This document shows, piece after piece, positions 24,919 to 33,630 of a stretch of DNA of 64,000 nt. Under the pieces are notes generated by a model. That model did no database searches and was not told the DNA's origin. It saw nothing but the letters and a program-made list of their open reading frames with translations. The stretch lies in assembly GCF_965216415.1 (NCBI RefSeq), contig NZ_CBDCFU010000002.1; one strand, 5' to 3'. The DNA comes from Marivita sp003149565. Lineage in GTDB: Bacteria > Pseudomonadota > Alphaproteobacteria > Rhodobacterales > Rhodobacteraceae. The stretch's first letter is position 1, and each line of letters begins with the position of its first letter. The position numbers and the translations under genes were made by a program.

Positions 24919-25821
24919 CTATGCGACGTTATCAAGGGCGTTCATGCTTGCATAGAATGCGTCCTCCATTTCCTGTGGCGGCCGATGGCCGATTGCGCCA
25001 TGTAGCCGCTCGGTGTTGTACCAACTGACCCATTGCAGGGTCTCCCACTCGACATGACCGACGGATTTCCAAGACCCGAAGAACGCGATGACTTCGGTCT
25101 TGAACAGGCCAATGATGCTCTCGGCTAGGGCATTGTCATAGCTGTCGCCGACGCTGCCGACCGATGTATCGATGCCGGCATCAGCAAGGCGCTCGGTGTA
25201 GCGGATCGACAGGTACTGGCTGCCGCGGTCCGAATGGTGGATCAGTCCGCTCCCCTCTGCCGGACAGCGCTGACAGATAGCCTGGTTCAAGGCATCGAGA
25301 ACAAAGCTCGTGGTCATCGACGTCGAGACACGCCACCCGACGATCTTGCGAGCGAAGACGTCGATAACAAAAGCGACGTAGACCATCCCCATCCAAGTTG
25401 ACACGTAGGTAAAATCTGAGACCCAGAGCTGATTGGGGGCTGTGGCCGTGAACTCTCGGTTGACCTTGTCATCCGGGCAGGCCTGCGCTGGATCTGCGAT
25501 TGTCGTGCGCTTCTTACCACGCGTAACCCCCTGCAATCCATGTTCTCGCATCAGCCTTTCGACCGTGCAGCGCGCAATATCCTTCTTTTCTCGCCGGAGC
25601 TGATGCCAGACCTTGCGGGTCCCGTATCGGCCTTTGCTCTTGTCATAGACACGCTTGATGTCCTCCAGATCCTTCGCGTCCTGTTTCGCGCGGTCCGAGG
25701 CCCGCTCAGGGTTCCGGGCAATGGCTATGTGAACGTAATAGGTAGATGGAGCGATCGGCAGAACGCGGCAGATCGGCTCGACCCCAAACTCCTCTCGGTG
25801 ATCGTTAATGAACGCGATCAT
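24919..25821 (-). CDS. IS3 transposase OrfB (DDE integrase domain)
   Basis: 300 residues with an HTH_21-like N-terminal segment and an rve integrase core. The DDE residues appear in VSDFTYVSTW (first Asp), IHHSDRGSQYLS (second Asp) and DNALAESIIGLFKTEVI (Glu). It overlaps orfA in the -1 frame (ATGA). The expected active product is the OrfAB fusion made by -1 frameshifting at AAAAAAG within orfA (near 25868-25876); the -1 frame is open from there into orfB. Confidence 0.93.
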   Translation of the reverse strand: MIAFINDHREEFGVEPICRVLPIAPSTYYVHIAIARNPERASDRAKQDAKDLEDIKRVYDKSKGRYGTRKVWHQLRREKKDIARCTVERLMREHGLQGVTRGKKRTTIADPAQACPDDKVNREFTATAPNQLWVSDFTYVSTWMGMVYVAFVIDVFARKIVGWRVSTSMTTSFVLDALNQAICQRCPAEGSGLIHHSDRGSQYLSIRYTERLADAGIDTSVGSVGDSYDNALAESIIGLFKTEVIAFFGSWKSVGHVEWETLQWVSWYNTERLHGAIGHRPPQEMEDAFYASMNALDNVA

Positions 25822-26159
25822 TTGCGGAACGGGCGGTCGAGCTCCGCCTGAGCAAAATATGCTGACGCTTTTTTCAGAATCTCGTTGGCCGTGCGAAGTT
25901 CCTTGTTCTCACGTTCCAGCGCCTTGAGCCGGGCCTTCTGCTCGCTGCTCAAACCATCGCGCTCTCCAGCGTCTCGCGAGGCTTGAATGCACCAGCTGCG
26001 CAGCGTGTCATGCGAACAGCCGAGCTTATCGGCAATCGCTTTGTAAGCCGCGTTATCACTCGCGTAATCCGAGCGATGCTCACGATAAAGCCGGACGCCG
26101 CGATCGCGAAATTCGGCAGTGTATTTCGGGGTGTGCTTTTTCTCTTCCATGAGGGTCAT
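25818..26159 (-). CDS. IS3 transposase OrfA (helix-turn-helix)
   Basis: 113 residues. A helix-turn-helix (about 10-60, DKLGCSHDTLRSWCIQASRD) binds the IS ends, followed by a leucine-zipper region (LKALERENKELRTANEILKK) for multimerisation. The slippery AAAAAAG that couples it to OrfB lies at the end of the zipper. Standard length for IS3-family OrfA. Confidence 0.92.
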   Translation of the reverse strand: MTLMEEKKHTPKYTAEFRDRGVRLYREHRSDYASDNAAYKAIADKLGCSHDTLRSWCIQASRDAGERDGLSSEQKARLKALERENKELRTANEILKKASAYFAQAELDRPFRK

Positions 26160-26173
26160 CCTTCGAGAGTTTT

Positions 26174-26200
26174 ACCCTCCGGTAAACCCGGGGCGCTTCA
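26174..26200. repeat. IS3 right terminal inverted repeat
   Basis: Ends CCCGGGGCGCTTCA, the complement of the left end apart from one base. CAC follows as the duplicated target. Confidence 0.9.
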
Positions 26201-27131
26201 CACCGTGGTCGGCCAAGCGTCTATGAAGAGACCGTACACTGAGACCAAGTCTGCGGGCGACATCGGCCATCTTTGGCAAGCCTTCGCTCAGTGTGCGCGC
26301 GATCTCGTCTTTTGTGGAGCGCACAAGTGGCGGCTCAGATTTGAAATTTTCAAGTTCGGCCTCAAGGTGCGATGTCAAGAATTCCGAAAGCGCCCGATCA
26401 CCCAACTTGTTTTCGGTGGCGAGGGTGGCTTGAGAGAAAAGAATTCCATCGGCCTTTGCGCCGAACTCTACTGTGCAGCCAAAAAACGCATCAAACAGTT
26501 GCGCGTCACGCGGTGGTGAATGGCGAAAGGTCACCAGATCAGGTTTGATCCGGTCGGCAGCCACCTGATCCACTAGGCAGAACAACGCCGACAATCCGGC
26601 TTCGGGTGAAAAGACCAGCCCCGGACCTGACCCTCTAAGCACGTCCTGGCGCAGAAACTTTGATTGTCCCTCGACCTCAAGATGATAGCGGACACTGTCG
26701 GAAATCAGCGTTTGATATCGCGCCACTCGTTGAAGCACACCGTCCACGTTTGGCGCGGCTTTGCAGGCCAATGCGAGAGTTCCAATTTTGTCGATATCAA
26801 TCGCTTTGGCATAGCGAAGAGAAACCGCTGCACGATCTGGCACCGTATCCGCCACGAGGCCGAGTATCTCGTAATGGGACTCTGCAGTAATCCGGCCGTT
26901 TTCGACGGGAAATTTTTCAAGAGTCTCGTCGCCGCTCAGAAGGGTTCCGTCCGGCGTCAGGGTAAAGCCGGCTGCGCCTGCAAAATACTGACCGATAATA
27001 ATTGAAACAGAAGGCATAAGTTTGTCTGAATGGAATACAAGCTAGATTAGCCTGCAACCTTACAGATCAATGCAGTCCAATCCACTGTTTTGGCCTTAAT
27101 GGGTCGACAAATTGCGCACAGCTTTGCTATC

Positions 27132-27204
27132 GGCGATGCGAGTGAGACTGTCGATGGTATATTGAGGTGCACTGAGTGTCTCAATTCTTCTCGCCCGCAT
27201 CGCC
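27132..27204. repeat. Large imperfect hairpin upstream of the araC-type gene
   Basis: GGCGATGCG (27132-27140) pairs with CGCATCGCC (27196-27204), and inside them TGAGAC (27143-27148) pairs with GTCTCA (27178-27183). It lies between the stop of the 27213-27791 gene and the start of the araC-type gene on the same strand, so it may end one transcript or regulate the other. No T-run is seen. Confidence 0.45.
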
Positions 27205-27212
27205 CAAGATAT

Positions 27213-27791
27213 TCAGTTGTTGGCATGCTCACAGGTTATGTTCGGGTTAAACGGCATTAGCATGCCCAAAGGGTTTTCTCGGAATAGCCAGACATGCTGA
27301 TCGTAGTGAGGCATGAACCCGTGAGCTTCATCACCAGAAGTGTTTGGGTCATCGGCCATGTGATCCCACATGCGACCGTTAAGCATGGGCGCTTCTGCCA
27401 TTCCTGCGGCTTGCCAGGCAGCCTCAAAAACAAGGTTCTCGACTGCCACAAGTTCGAGTGATCCGTCCGCTTGCGGCTCGTAGATCAGGATCGAGGGTTG
27501 TGACCAATCGGTGTAGGTCGACTCACCATTCACTCGCGGCTCGGTTCCAGTGATTTTGAGCATCGCCGGATGGATGTAGTGGATGCCCATTCCCCCCAGT
27601 TCGGCAGGCAACCCTTCTCCTGCTGCAGAAACACAGTGGTTGTCAGGTGTGATGTAACCATCTGCAAGTGCTACATTGATATCCTTGTATTTTTCGACAC
27701 TTGCGCGCATAGCCTCAAGATCGACGTCCTCGGCCAAAACCGATATCGGTGCCAAGGCAGCGAGCACTGCCAGAATTGCTGTCTTCTTCAT
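27213..27791 (-). CDS. Secreted protein of unknown function
   Basis: 192 residues with a signal peptide (MKKTAILAVLAALAPISVLA). The mature part has an MGIHYIHPAMLKITGTEPRV segment and a repeated pattern of aromatic and histidine residues (HGFMPHYDQHVWLFRENPLG), typical of a widespread but uncharacterised family of periplasmic proteins that I cannot name. The ATG at 27789-27791 follows GGAGGAAC. It is divergent from a small cytochrome-like gene with 171 bases between starts; histidines and two cysteines could bind metal or heme. Confidence 0.72.
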   Translation of the reverse strand: MKKTAILAVLAALAPISVLAEDVDLEAMRASVEKYKDINVALADGYITPDNHCVSAAGEGLPAELGGMGIHYIHPAMLKITGTEPRVNGESTYTDWSQPSILIYEPQADGSLELVAVENLVFEAAWQAAGMAEAPMLNGRMWDHMADDPNTSGDEAHGFMPHYDQHVWLFRENPLGMLMPFNPNITCEHANN

Positions 27792-27903
27792 TTGTTCCTC
27801 CCAATTGCCGGGCTTGGCGAGCACAAAACTCACTTCGGCATGAAAACATTACCACGAAATCTGGCAATTTTCTTTAATTTCAAACTTCGACCGATGGTTC
27901 GGC

Positions 27904-27909
27904 TATAAT
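27904..27909 (+). promoter_or_regulatory. Perfect TATAAT -10 element before the cytochrome-like gene
   Basis: TATAAT lies 54 bases before the ATG at 27963. It is preceded by a CCGA-TGGT-TCGG dyad. No good -35 is present at 17 bases, so an activator may be needed. Confidence 0.4.
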
Positions 27910-27962
27910 GAAAGACGGTTGTGAGTCGCTCATGCGACAACGCACAGCAGCTTTGGAGTGAA

Positions 27963-28343
27963 ATGATCTCTCTTCGTTTGCCCTTTTCAATCGCCGCGCT
28001 TCTGGTGCCGCTTGCGGCCTATGCCGAGAATAAGGAAACTCCGGATTGGGTCGATGTGAGCGCCATATTCAACGCGCGATGCGTTATGTGTCACTCGAAG
28101 GTGGCAGGTGCTTCAAAAGGTCTCCGGCTGGACGATTATTCGGCCGCCCTTTCCGGAGGCGAGCGGGGTGTTGTTTTATTGCCCGGCGACGCTGCAGGAA
28201 GTGAGCTTGTCCTTCGTTTGCGTGGCGAAAGCACTCCGCGCATGCCTTTTCTCAGTCGCCCATTGCCAGAGCACCAGATTGCCTTGATAGAAAGCTGGAT
28301 TAACGCTGGTATGCCGAACTCCGGCGGAGTCCTTAAGCAGTAA
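27963..28343 (+). CDS. Small c-type cytochrome-like protein
   Basis: 126 residues. Signal peptide (MISLRLPFSIAALLVPLAAY, cleavage near AYA), then VSAIFNARCVMCHSKVAGAS with a single CxxCH heme motif. The following RLDDYSAALSGGERG and PLPEHQIALIESWINAGMP resemble the planctomycete-type cytochrome C domain (PSCyt1). MPFLS may supply the axial methionine. Predicted periplasmic electron carrier, with no obvious redox partner nearby. Confidence 0.75.
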   Translation: MISLRLPFSIAALLVPLAAYAENKETPDWVDVSAIFNARCVMCHSKVAGASKGLRLDDYSAALSGGERGVVLLPGDAAGSELVLRLRGESTPRMPFLSRPLPEHQIALIESWINAGMPNSGGVLKQ

Positions 28344-28915
28344 CCGAAGTTTGTCTGGTGACACCGCAAATTCGCATTGTTTTTTCGCTGCTCTCGTTAG
28401 TTTCTGCGTTTAAGGTGAACTCCGTTCAAGTTTGCGTCATTACCTGACCGATCGGCATATTATGTGGCGACACGCTAAAGCTGTCTGCGTCACCCATTGC
28501 GGGTGATGAAGATAATGCCACGCAGGACACATCTGTTATCGACACGACGTCTGCTCGCGGACTTTTAGAAATAGAGTTTCCCCCAACCGCCTGGTTATGC
28601 CGTCACCAACTTTCTCGCATAGGTCTTCTTCGAAGCAATCGCATTGGTCTGCGATCTCTTCCCTTTGTTCGAGTTCGCGAACCGCTCCTACGCTGCCGGA
28701 TAAGTCGCTGTTTAAAAGCGAAGCGCTTCACGGAACCAGAAATCGCTGGATCATCGCGATAGGCGTCCACAGAACTCTCTTAAATCAACTTTGAGTTGTC
28801 ACCTGGACACGTCTACTTTTCTGTTCCGAAGAAGTACTTTCGCGGAACCTATGATGATATTCCCAACTGATGGTCCTTAAGGAGCACAGGATTAATCTCG
28901 GCGTCGATCCTATGG
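28344..28915. other. 572-base stretch without a convincing gene
   Basis: Short open frames on both strands here have no ribosome sites and no protein-like composition. A perfect small hairpin TCACCC-ATTGC-GGGTGA is at 28490-28506. The base composition is lower in GC than the neighbours, so this may be old degraded sequence between the cytochrome gene and livF. Confidence 0.5.
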
Positions 28916-29602
28916 TCAGACCCCAACATAGGCGTTTGACACTTCTGGCGTCATCTCGTCGAAAGTTCCGGACCATGCCGTTTCGCCACGCGCGAGGATT
29001 ACGGCCCGGTCGGATACCTGTGCTAACTCGCGCACCGATTTATCGACCAGCAGGATCGCTGTTCCGGTCTCTCGCTTGAGGCGCGCAATGGCGGACCAGA
29101 TTTCTTGTCGGATGATCGGAGCCAACCCTTCGGTCGCTTCGTCCAGGACCAACAGGCGCGGGTTTGTCATCAGCGCACGCCCGATTGCCAGCATCTGCTG
29201 TTCACCACCAGAAAGTGAGGCCGCGCGTTGGTGTCTGCGTTCGCCAAGTCGCGGGAAAAGGTCGGCAATTTTCTTGAGGGTCCAGTCGCCGGGTCGCGCA
29301 GCCGCGATCAGGTTTTCCTCTACCGTCAGGTCGCGGAAACAACGCCGTCCTTCCGGGGCAAGTCCGATGCCAAGACGCGCAACCTTGTGGCTGGGCAGAC
29401 CGTGCAGGCAGTGTCCGCCAAAGCTCAACCCGCCGTCCGACGCGATCATCCGGCAGATCGCCTTGACGGTTGTCGTCTTGCCCATGCCGTTACGGCCCAT
29501 GAGTGCGACGACCTCGCCTTCGGCCACGTCCAGTGTCACACCAAACAGCACCTGTGCCACGCCATAGCGGGCGGTCAGGTTTTCGACCGACAGCAGCGTC
29601 AC
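28916..29602 (-). CDS. livF: Branched-chain amino acid-type ABC transporter ATPase
   Basis: 228 residues. Walker A GRNGMGKTTT, signature SLSGGEQQMLAIGRAL, Walker B LLVLDEATEGLAP, and the switch histidine position reads LLVDKSV (Lys instead of the common Gln/His region). Standard LivF length. Overlaps livG by four bases. Last gene of the livJHMGF operon. Cargo is probably an amino acid or an aromatic or dicarboxylic compound; the family is broad. Confidence 0.9.
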   Translation of the reverse strand: MTLLSVENLTARYGVAQVLFGVTLDVAEGEVVALMGRNGMGKTTTVKAICRMIASDGGLSFGGHCLHGLPSHKVARLGIGLAPEGRRCFRDLTVEENLIAAARPGDWTLKKIADLFPRLGERRHQRAASLSGGEQQMLAIGRALMTNPRLLVLDEATEGLAPIIRQEIWSAIARLKRETGTAILLVDKSVRELAQVSDRAVILARGETAWSGTFDEMTPEVSNAYVGV

Positions 29603-30348
29603 GCCTCTTCCCCCAGATAGGCCTCGCGCACGGCGCGGCTCGACTTGATCTCCTCGACCGTTCCGGAGGCGATCACCTGTCCGTAAACCAGCACGCTGAT
29701 ACGGTCGGCGAGGGCAAAGACCGCGTCCATGTCGTGTTCCACCAGCAGGATCGGTGCTTCGGCCCTGAGTTTGTCAAGGAACGCCGTCAGCAGTTTTGAT
29801 CCTTCCGCCCCAAGCCCGGCCATCGGTTCGTCCATGACAAAGGCCTTGGGCGTCAGCGTCAACGCCACCGCGACCTCAAGCTGACGTCGTTGCCCATGGG
29901 ACAGCTCGGCACAACGCGTATGCCGGTGCTCGATCAGCCCGACACGCTCCAGCGCCGCTTCGGCCTTTGAGGTCAGCGACGTGTCCGACAGCGCCCGCGA
30001 CCAGAAACGCCACGGATTGCCCGACGCGCCCAAAGCGCCCAGCACGACGTTTTCCAGAACGCTGTCTTCCATCGCCAGTGCCGAGATCTGGAACGTGCGT
30101 CCCAACCCGGCTTGCGCGCGCCCCTGCGTGCTGTCCTGCGTCACGTCGCGCCCCAAAAGATGCACCGAGCCTGAATCTGGCCTGAGCCCCCCGCAGATCT
30201 GCGCGATCAGTGTCGACTTGCCCGCGCCATTGGGACCGATGATCGCGTGGATTTCCCCTGCGCGCAGGTCGATGGACACATCGTCTGTTGCGGCCAAAGC
30301 GCCGAAATTCTTGCGCAGATTGCGTGTGGCAAGGATTGGCTCAGACAT
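29599..30348 (-). CDS. livG: Branched-chain amino acid-type ABC transporter ATPase
   Basis: 249 residues. Walker A GPNGAGKSTL, signature LSHGQRRQLEVAVALTLTPK (the LSHG variant usual in LivG), Walker B KAFVMDEPMAGL. The ATG at 30346-30348 is preferred because an AAGGAGG site lies at the right distance; a GTG two codons earlier is less well placed. Start overlaps the end of livM. Confidence 0.9.
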   Translation of the reverse strand: MSEPILATRNLRKNFGALAATDDVSIDLRAGEIHAIIGPNGAGKSTLIAQICGGLRPDSGSVHLLGRDVTQDSTQGRAQAGLGRTFQISALAMEDSVLENVVLGALGASGNPWRFWSRALSDTSLTSKAEAALERVGLIEHRHTRCAELSHGQRRQLEVAVALTLTPKAFVMDEPMAGLGAEGSKLLTAFLDKLRAEAPILLVEHDMDAVFALADRISVLVYGQVIASGTVEEIKSSRAVREAYLGEEA

Positions 30349-31324
30349 GCGCACCCTCCTTGCCGGTTAATAGACCGATGATCCCACCACGCGCAAAAAG
30401 CACGATCGCGAGCAGGATCAGTCCCAGATAGACGTGCCAGAACTCGGTCAACGCGCCCAGCCAATGCTCCAGCGCGACAAACAGACAAGCGCCGACGACG
30501 GGGCCATAAAGCCGCCCAACCCCGCCGATGATGATCAGCACAATCAATTCGCCCGAGAGTTGCCAGCTGAACATGGTCGGCGACACGAACCGGTTGAGAT
30601 CGGCAAAAAGCGCTCCTGCCAAGCCCGTGACTGCGCCCGAGATCACAAACGCGACCAGCTTGAGCCGCATCGGGTTCAGGCCGACCGTCTCAACCCGCGT
30701 CGGCACCTGGCGGGCGGCGTTCAACGCCAACCCGAAAGGCGCATTCTGGAGCCGGGCGTTCAGGAACAGCACAATGCAGAGCAGCACAAAGCACAGTCCG
30801 AAGAACTGGATCGGCACCAGCGTGTTCAGTCCGGGAAAACCGTTGCGCACATAGATCGACAGCCCGTCTTCGCCGCCATAAGTGCTCCAGGAAATGGCAA
30901 AGTAGTAGAACATCTGGCCGAAGGCGAGGGTGATCATGATGAAATAGACACCCGAGGTGCGCAGGCTCAGCAGCCCGATGATCCACGCGGCAAGGGCGGA
31001 CATGACCACCGCCACCAGCCAGATGATTGGCATGGACTTGGTGCCCGCAAGGCTCATCCCTAAGAGATCAAGCGAGGTATAGGTCTGCGCATGGTAAGCA
31101 AGGATGCCCATCGCATAGCCGCCAATGCCAAAGAACACCGCATGCCCAAGGCTGACCAGCCCGCCGATGCCAAGCGCGATGTTCAGACCCACGGCGGCAA
31201 TCGCAAGGATCACCGCGCGGGTGACAAGGGTAATCGTGAACGGCTCATCGACGACAATTGCCCAGAGAGGTACCGCCAGAAGACCAGCGAACACAATCCA
31301 GTTGACCAAACGTTCGGGGATCAT
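30341..31324 (-). CDS. livM: Branched-chain amino acid-type ABC transporter permease
   Basis: 327 residues, about nine or ten transmembrane helices. The LivM hallmark LGIGGLVSLGHAVFFGIGGY near residues 50-70 and the cytoplasmic loop AARQVPTRVETVGLNPMRLK (ATPase contact) are visible. Overlaps livH by four bases. Acts with LivH as the membrane channel. Confidence 0.9.
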   Translation of the reverse strand: MIPERLVNWIVFAGLLAVPLWAIVVDEPFTITLVTRAVILAIAAVGLNIALGIGGLVSLGHAVFFGIGGYAMGILAYHAQTYTSLDLLGMSLAGTKSMPIIWLVAVVMSALAAWIIGLLSLRTSGVYFIMITLAFGQMFYYFAISWSTYGGEDGLSIYVRNGFPGLNTLVPIQFFGLCFVLLCIVLFLNARLQNAPFGLALNAARQVPTRVETVGLNPMRLKLVAFVISGAVTGLAGALFADLNRFVSPTMFSWQLSGELIVLIIIGGVGRLYGPVVGACLFVALEHWLGALTEFWHVYLGLILLAIVLFARGGIIGLLTGKEGAHV

Positions 31325-32241
31325 GCGCGCGCTCCGAACAAGCCGGTGGGCCGCCAGATCAGCACAAGGCTCATCAGGATGTAGATCGCCATGGAGGCCA
31401 ACGCCGATCCGGTCTGTGTTGCCGCCCCCGGCTCCATGAACAGTTTGAACAGTTCCGGCAGGAAGATCCCGCCCAGCGTGTCGGTCAGCCCAACCAAAAG
31501 CGCGCCGATGAACGCGCCTTTGATCGACCCGATTCCGCCGATCACGATCACCACGAAGGCAAGGATCAGCACAGGTTCTCCCATGCCCACCTGCACCGAC
31601 TGGATTGCGCCCACGAGCGCGCCGGCCAGTCCCGCCAGTGCTGCGCCGATGGCAAAGACCAGCGTGTAGAGCAGGCGGATATCCACTCCCAGTGCGGCGA
31701 TCATCTCGCGGTCATTCTCGCCCGCGCGGATCTGGATGCCGATGCGCGTGCGTTCGATCAGCGCCCAAAGCCCCAGTCCGACCAGAAGGCCCACAGCGAT
31801 CAGCGTCAGACGGTAGAGCGGATACTGGATGCCGCCGGGCAGGGTGACGGGGCCAGAGAGGTAATCGGGAATATCAAGAAAGAGTGGGAAAGACCCGAAG
31901 AGCCAACGCGTCCCTTCGGAAAAGATCAGGATGAGCGCGAAGGTCGCCAGCACCTGATCCAGATGCGCCTTGCCATAAAGCCTTCGGATCACCGTCATCT
32001 CGATCAGCGCCCCGGCGATGGCGGCCACGGCCAAAGCGGCGGCCAGAGCCAACACAAACGAACCCGTTGCGCCCGCCACGGCGGCGGCGGCAAAGGCGCC
32101 GATCATGTAAAGCGACCCATGTGCGAGGTTAATCAAGCCCATCACACCAAAGATAAGCGTCAGCCCCGCTGCCATAAGAAACAGCATGACGCCAAATTGC
32201 AGTCCGTTGAGGACCTGCTCGATGATCAGAAGTGTCGACAT
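31321..32241 (-). CDS. livH: Branched-chain amino acid-type ABC transporter permease
   Basis: 306 residues with about eight helices. LivH features include MGLINLAHGSLYMIGAFAAA near residue 35 and the loop ENDREMIAALGVDIRLLY. It is separated from the binding-protein gene livJ by 54 bases that hold a strong hairpin, which could reduce expression of the permeases relative to LivJ. Confidence 0.9.
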   Translation of the reverse strand: MSTLLIIEQVLNGLQFGVMLFLMAAGLTLIFGVMGLINLAHGSLYMIGAFAAAAVAGATGSFVLALAAALAVAAIAGALIEMTVIRRLYGKAHLDQVLATFALILIFSEGTRWLFGSFPLFLDIPDYLSGPVTLPGGIQYPLYRLTLIAVGLLVGLGLWALIERTRIGIQIRAGENDREMIAALGVDIRLLYTLVFAIGAALAGLAGALVGAIQSVQVGMGEPVLILAFVVIVIGGIGSIKGAFIGALLVGLTDTLGGIFLPELFKLFMEPGAATQTGSALASMAIYILMSLVLIWRPTGLFGARA

Positions 32242-32259
32242 GCCTGCCCGAAACCCGAT

Positions 32260-32282
32260 GTGCCGGGGCAGGGCCCCGGCAC
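32260..32282 (-). terminator. GC-rich hairpin between livJ and livH
   Basis: GTGCCGGGGC (32260-32269) and GCCCCGGCAC (32273-32282) pair perfectly around AGG. No T-run follows, so it is more likely an attenuating or mRNA-stabilising hairpin than a full terminator. Confidence 0.65.
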
Positions 32283-32295
32283 GCCGTGTTATGTC

Positions 32296-33426
32296 TTACA
32301 TTTTGCAGTCAGCAGCGTAGACATCCGCTTGGTTTTCAAGTGCCGTGCCAATGATCTTGTTGGTAAAGACATCGCCTTCCTTGATGACCTCACGCGCATA
32401 GATCGTCTGGATCGGGTGGTGGTTCGGACCGAACTTGAACTCCCCCCGGGTGCTGTCGAAATCAGCCGCCCGCAGCGCTTCGCGGAAGGCATCCGCGTCC
32501 GACACTTCGGCCTTGTCCAGTGCCGACAGGATCAGGTTCGCTGTGTCAAAGCCCTGGCTTGCATAGAGCGACGGCAAACGCCCGTATTCCGCCTGGAAGC
32601 TTTCGACAAAGGCGGCATTGGTCGGGTTGTCGATGTCCTTGTTCCACTGGCTTGTGTTCACCACACCAAGGGCGGCATCGCCCACCGCTTGCAGGATGCC
32701 CTGGTCAAAGCTGAACGCCGGGCCAACGACCGGCAGATCGACGCCGCTGTCGGCATATTGCTTGAGAAAGGAAATTCCCATCCCGCCGGGCAGGAAGAAG
32801 AACACGCTGTCAGCACCCGATGCGCGGATCTGCGCTATTTCGGCGGCGTAGTCGGTCTGACCCAACTGGGTATAGACCTCACCTGCAAGCTCTCCTGCAA
32901 AGGTACGCTTGTAGCCGGTGAGAGCGTCCTGACCCGCCGGGTAGTTGGGGGCGAGGATGAAGCTGTTGGAATAGCCCGCCGAATTTGCATAGGCGCCCGC
33001 CGCTTCGTGCAGGTTGTCGTTTTGCCACGCCACATTGAAATAGTTCTCGTGGCAGCCCTGACCTGCGAGCGCTGAGGGACCAGCATTGGGCGACAGGTAG
33101 AACTTGCCCTGCGCTGTGACGCTTGGGATCACCGCCATCGCGAGGTTCGACCAGATGATACCGGTCAGAATGTCAACGCGCTCGGATTGGACCATCTTGT
33201 CAGCGAGTTGCACCGCGATATCTGGCTTGCGCTGGTCATCTTCGATAACAACCTCGATGTCGTCCCGGCCCGATTGTTCGATGGCCAACATGAAGCCGTC
33301 CCGGACGTCGATGCCAAGGCCAGCACCACCGCCGGACAGTGTGGTGATCATCCCGATTTTCGTTTCTGCAAAGGTGGATGTTGCGCCAAGCGCCAAGGCC
33401 GCCGTGGCCATCAAAAGCTTTTTCAT
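32296..33426 (-). CDS. livJ: Periplasmic ligand-binding protein of the liv transporter
   Basis: 376 residues. Signal peptide MKKLLMATAALALGATSTFA, then a type I periplasmic binding fold (Peripla_BP_6): ETKIGMITTLSGGGAGLGID, with the ligand-loop GIIWSNLAMAVIP and SFILAPNYPAGQD. The ATG at 33424-33426 follows GGGGAG. It binds the cargo for LivHMGF. The binding site residues do not define leucine specificity; in this family aromatic acids and other anions are also common cargoes. Confidence 0.88.
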   Translation of the reverse strand: MKKLLMATAALALGATSTFAETKIGMITTLSGGGAGLGIDVRDGFMLAIEQSGRDDIEVVIEDDQRKPDIAVQLADKMVQSERVDILTGIIWSNLAMAVIPSVTAQGKFYLSPNAGPSALAGQGCHENYFNVAWQNDNLHEAAGAYANSAGYSNSFILAPNYPAGQDALTGYKRTFAGELAGEVYTQLGQTDYAAEIAQIRASGADSVFFFLPGGMGISFLKQYADSGVDLPVVGPAFSFDQGILQAVGDAALGVVNTSQWNKDIDNPTNAAFVESFQAEYGRLPSLYASQGFDTANLILSALDKAEVSDADAFREALRAADFDSTRGEFKFGPNHHPIQTIYAREVIKEGDVFTNKIIGTALENQADVYAADCKM

Positions 33427-33630
33427 CTGGTTCTCCCCGTTGTTGTCGTCCTGTTTGATCGACGTGTTTTTTTGACCTGCAGGGTGGTGCGCGTCTGACC
33501 CAGGACGTTTTATCCCTGAATGTGTTGAACAAAGCAGACTGAAAAACAAGACAGTAGCGCGAATAACTTCTGTCGCGCCAGTGTTCGGTGCGCGGGTGTT
33601 GCCAAATTTTACCACATGGTAAAATTCACC

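Larger units (their letters stand above)
24878..26200 (-). mobile_element. IS3-family insertion sequence, complete
   Basis: 1,323 bp with two overlapping transposase genes and terminal inverted repeats of 27 bp with one mismatch (24878-24904 and 26174-26200, outer end TGAAG). Flanking CAC (24875-24877 and 26201-26203) is the probable 3-bp target duplication. Both ORFs are intact, so the copy may be active. The near-perfect ends and clean target suggest a recent insertion. Confidence 0.93.
24687..27017 (-). pseudogene. AraC-family regulator interrupted by an IS3 element
   Basis: The 5' part (27017 down to 26201) encodes an arabinose-binding-like ligand domain and the first HTH helix, ending RRLADHGV. 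The 3' part (24877 down to 24687) continues SFQTLAEETRREIALGMLRD and ends QTPANYRKSLLN. Removing the IS and one copy of a 3-bp duplication (CAC) restores one open frame of 334 residues with no other damage. The intact protein would be a normal-length AraC/OruR-type activator. As it stands, the DNA-binding domain is split, so the regulator is almost certainly inactive. Confidence 0.9.

Noticed and set aside
28490..28506. Rho-independent terminator
   Set aside because: The hairpin is perfect but short and lacks a T-run.
31963..33075. Plus-strand 370-codon frame
   Set aside because: Antisense to livH/livJ; His/Arg-rich shadow typical of high-GC genes.
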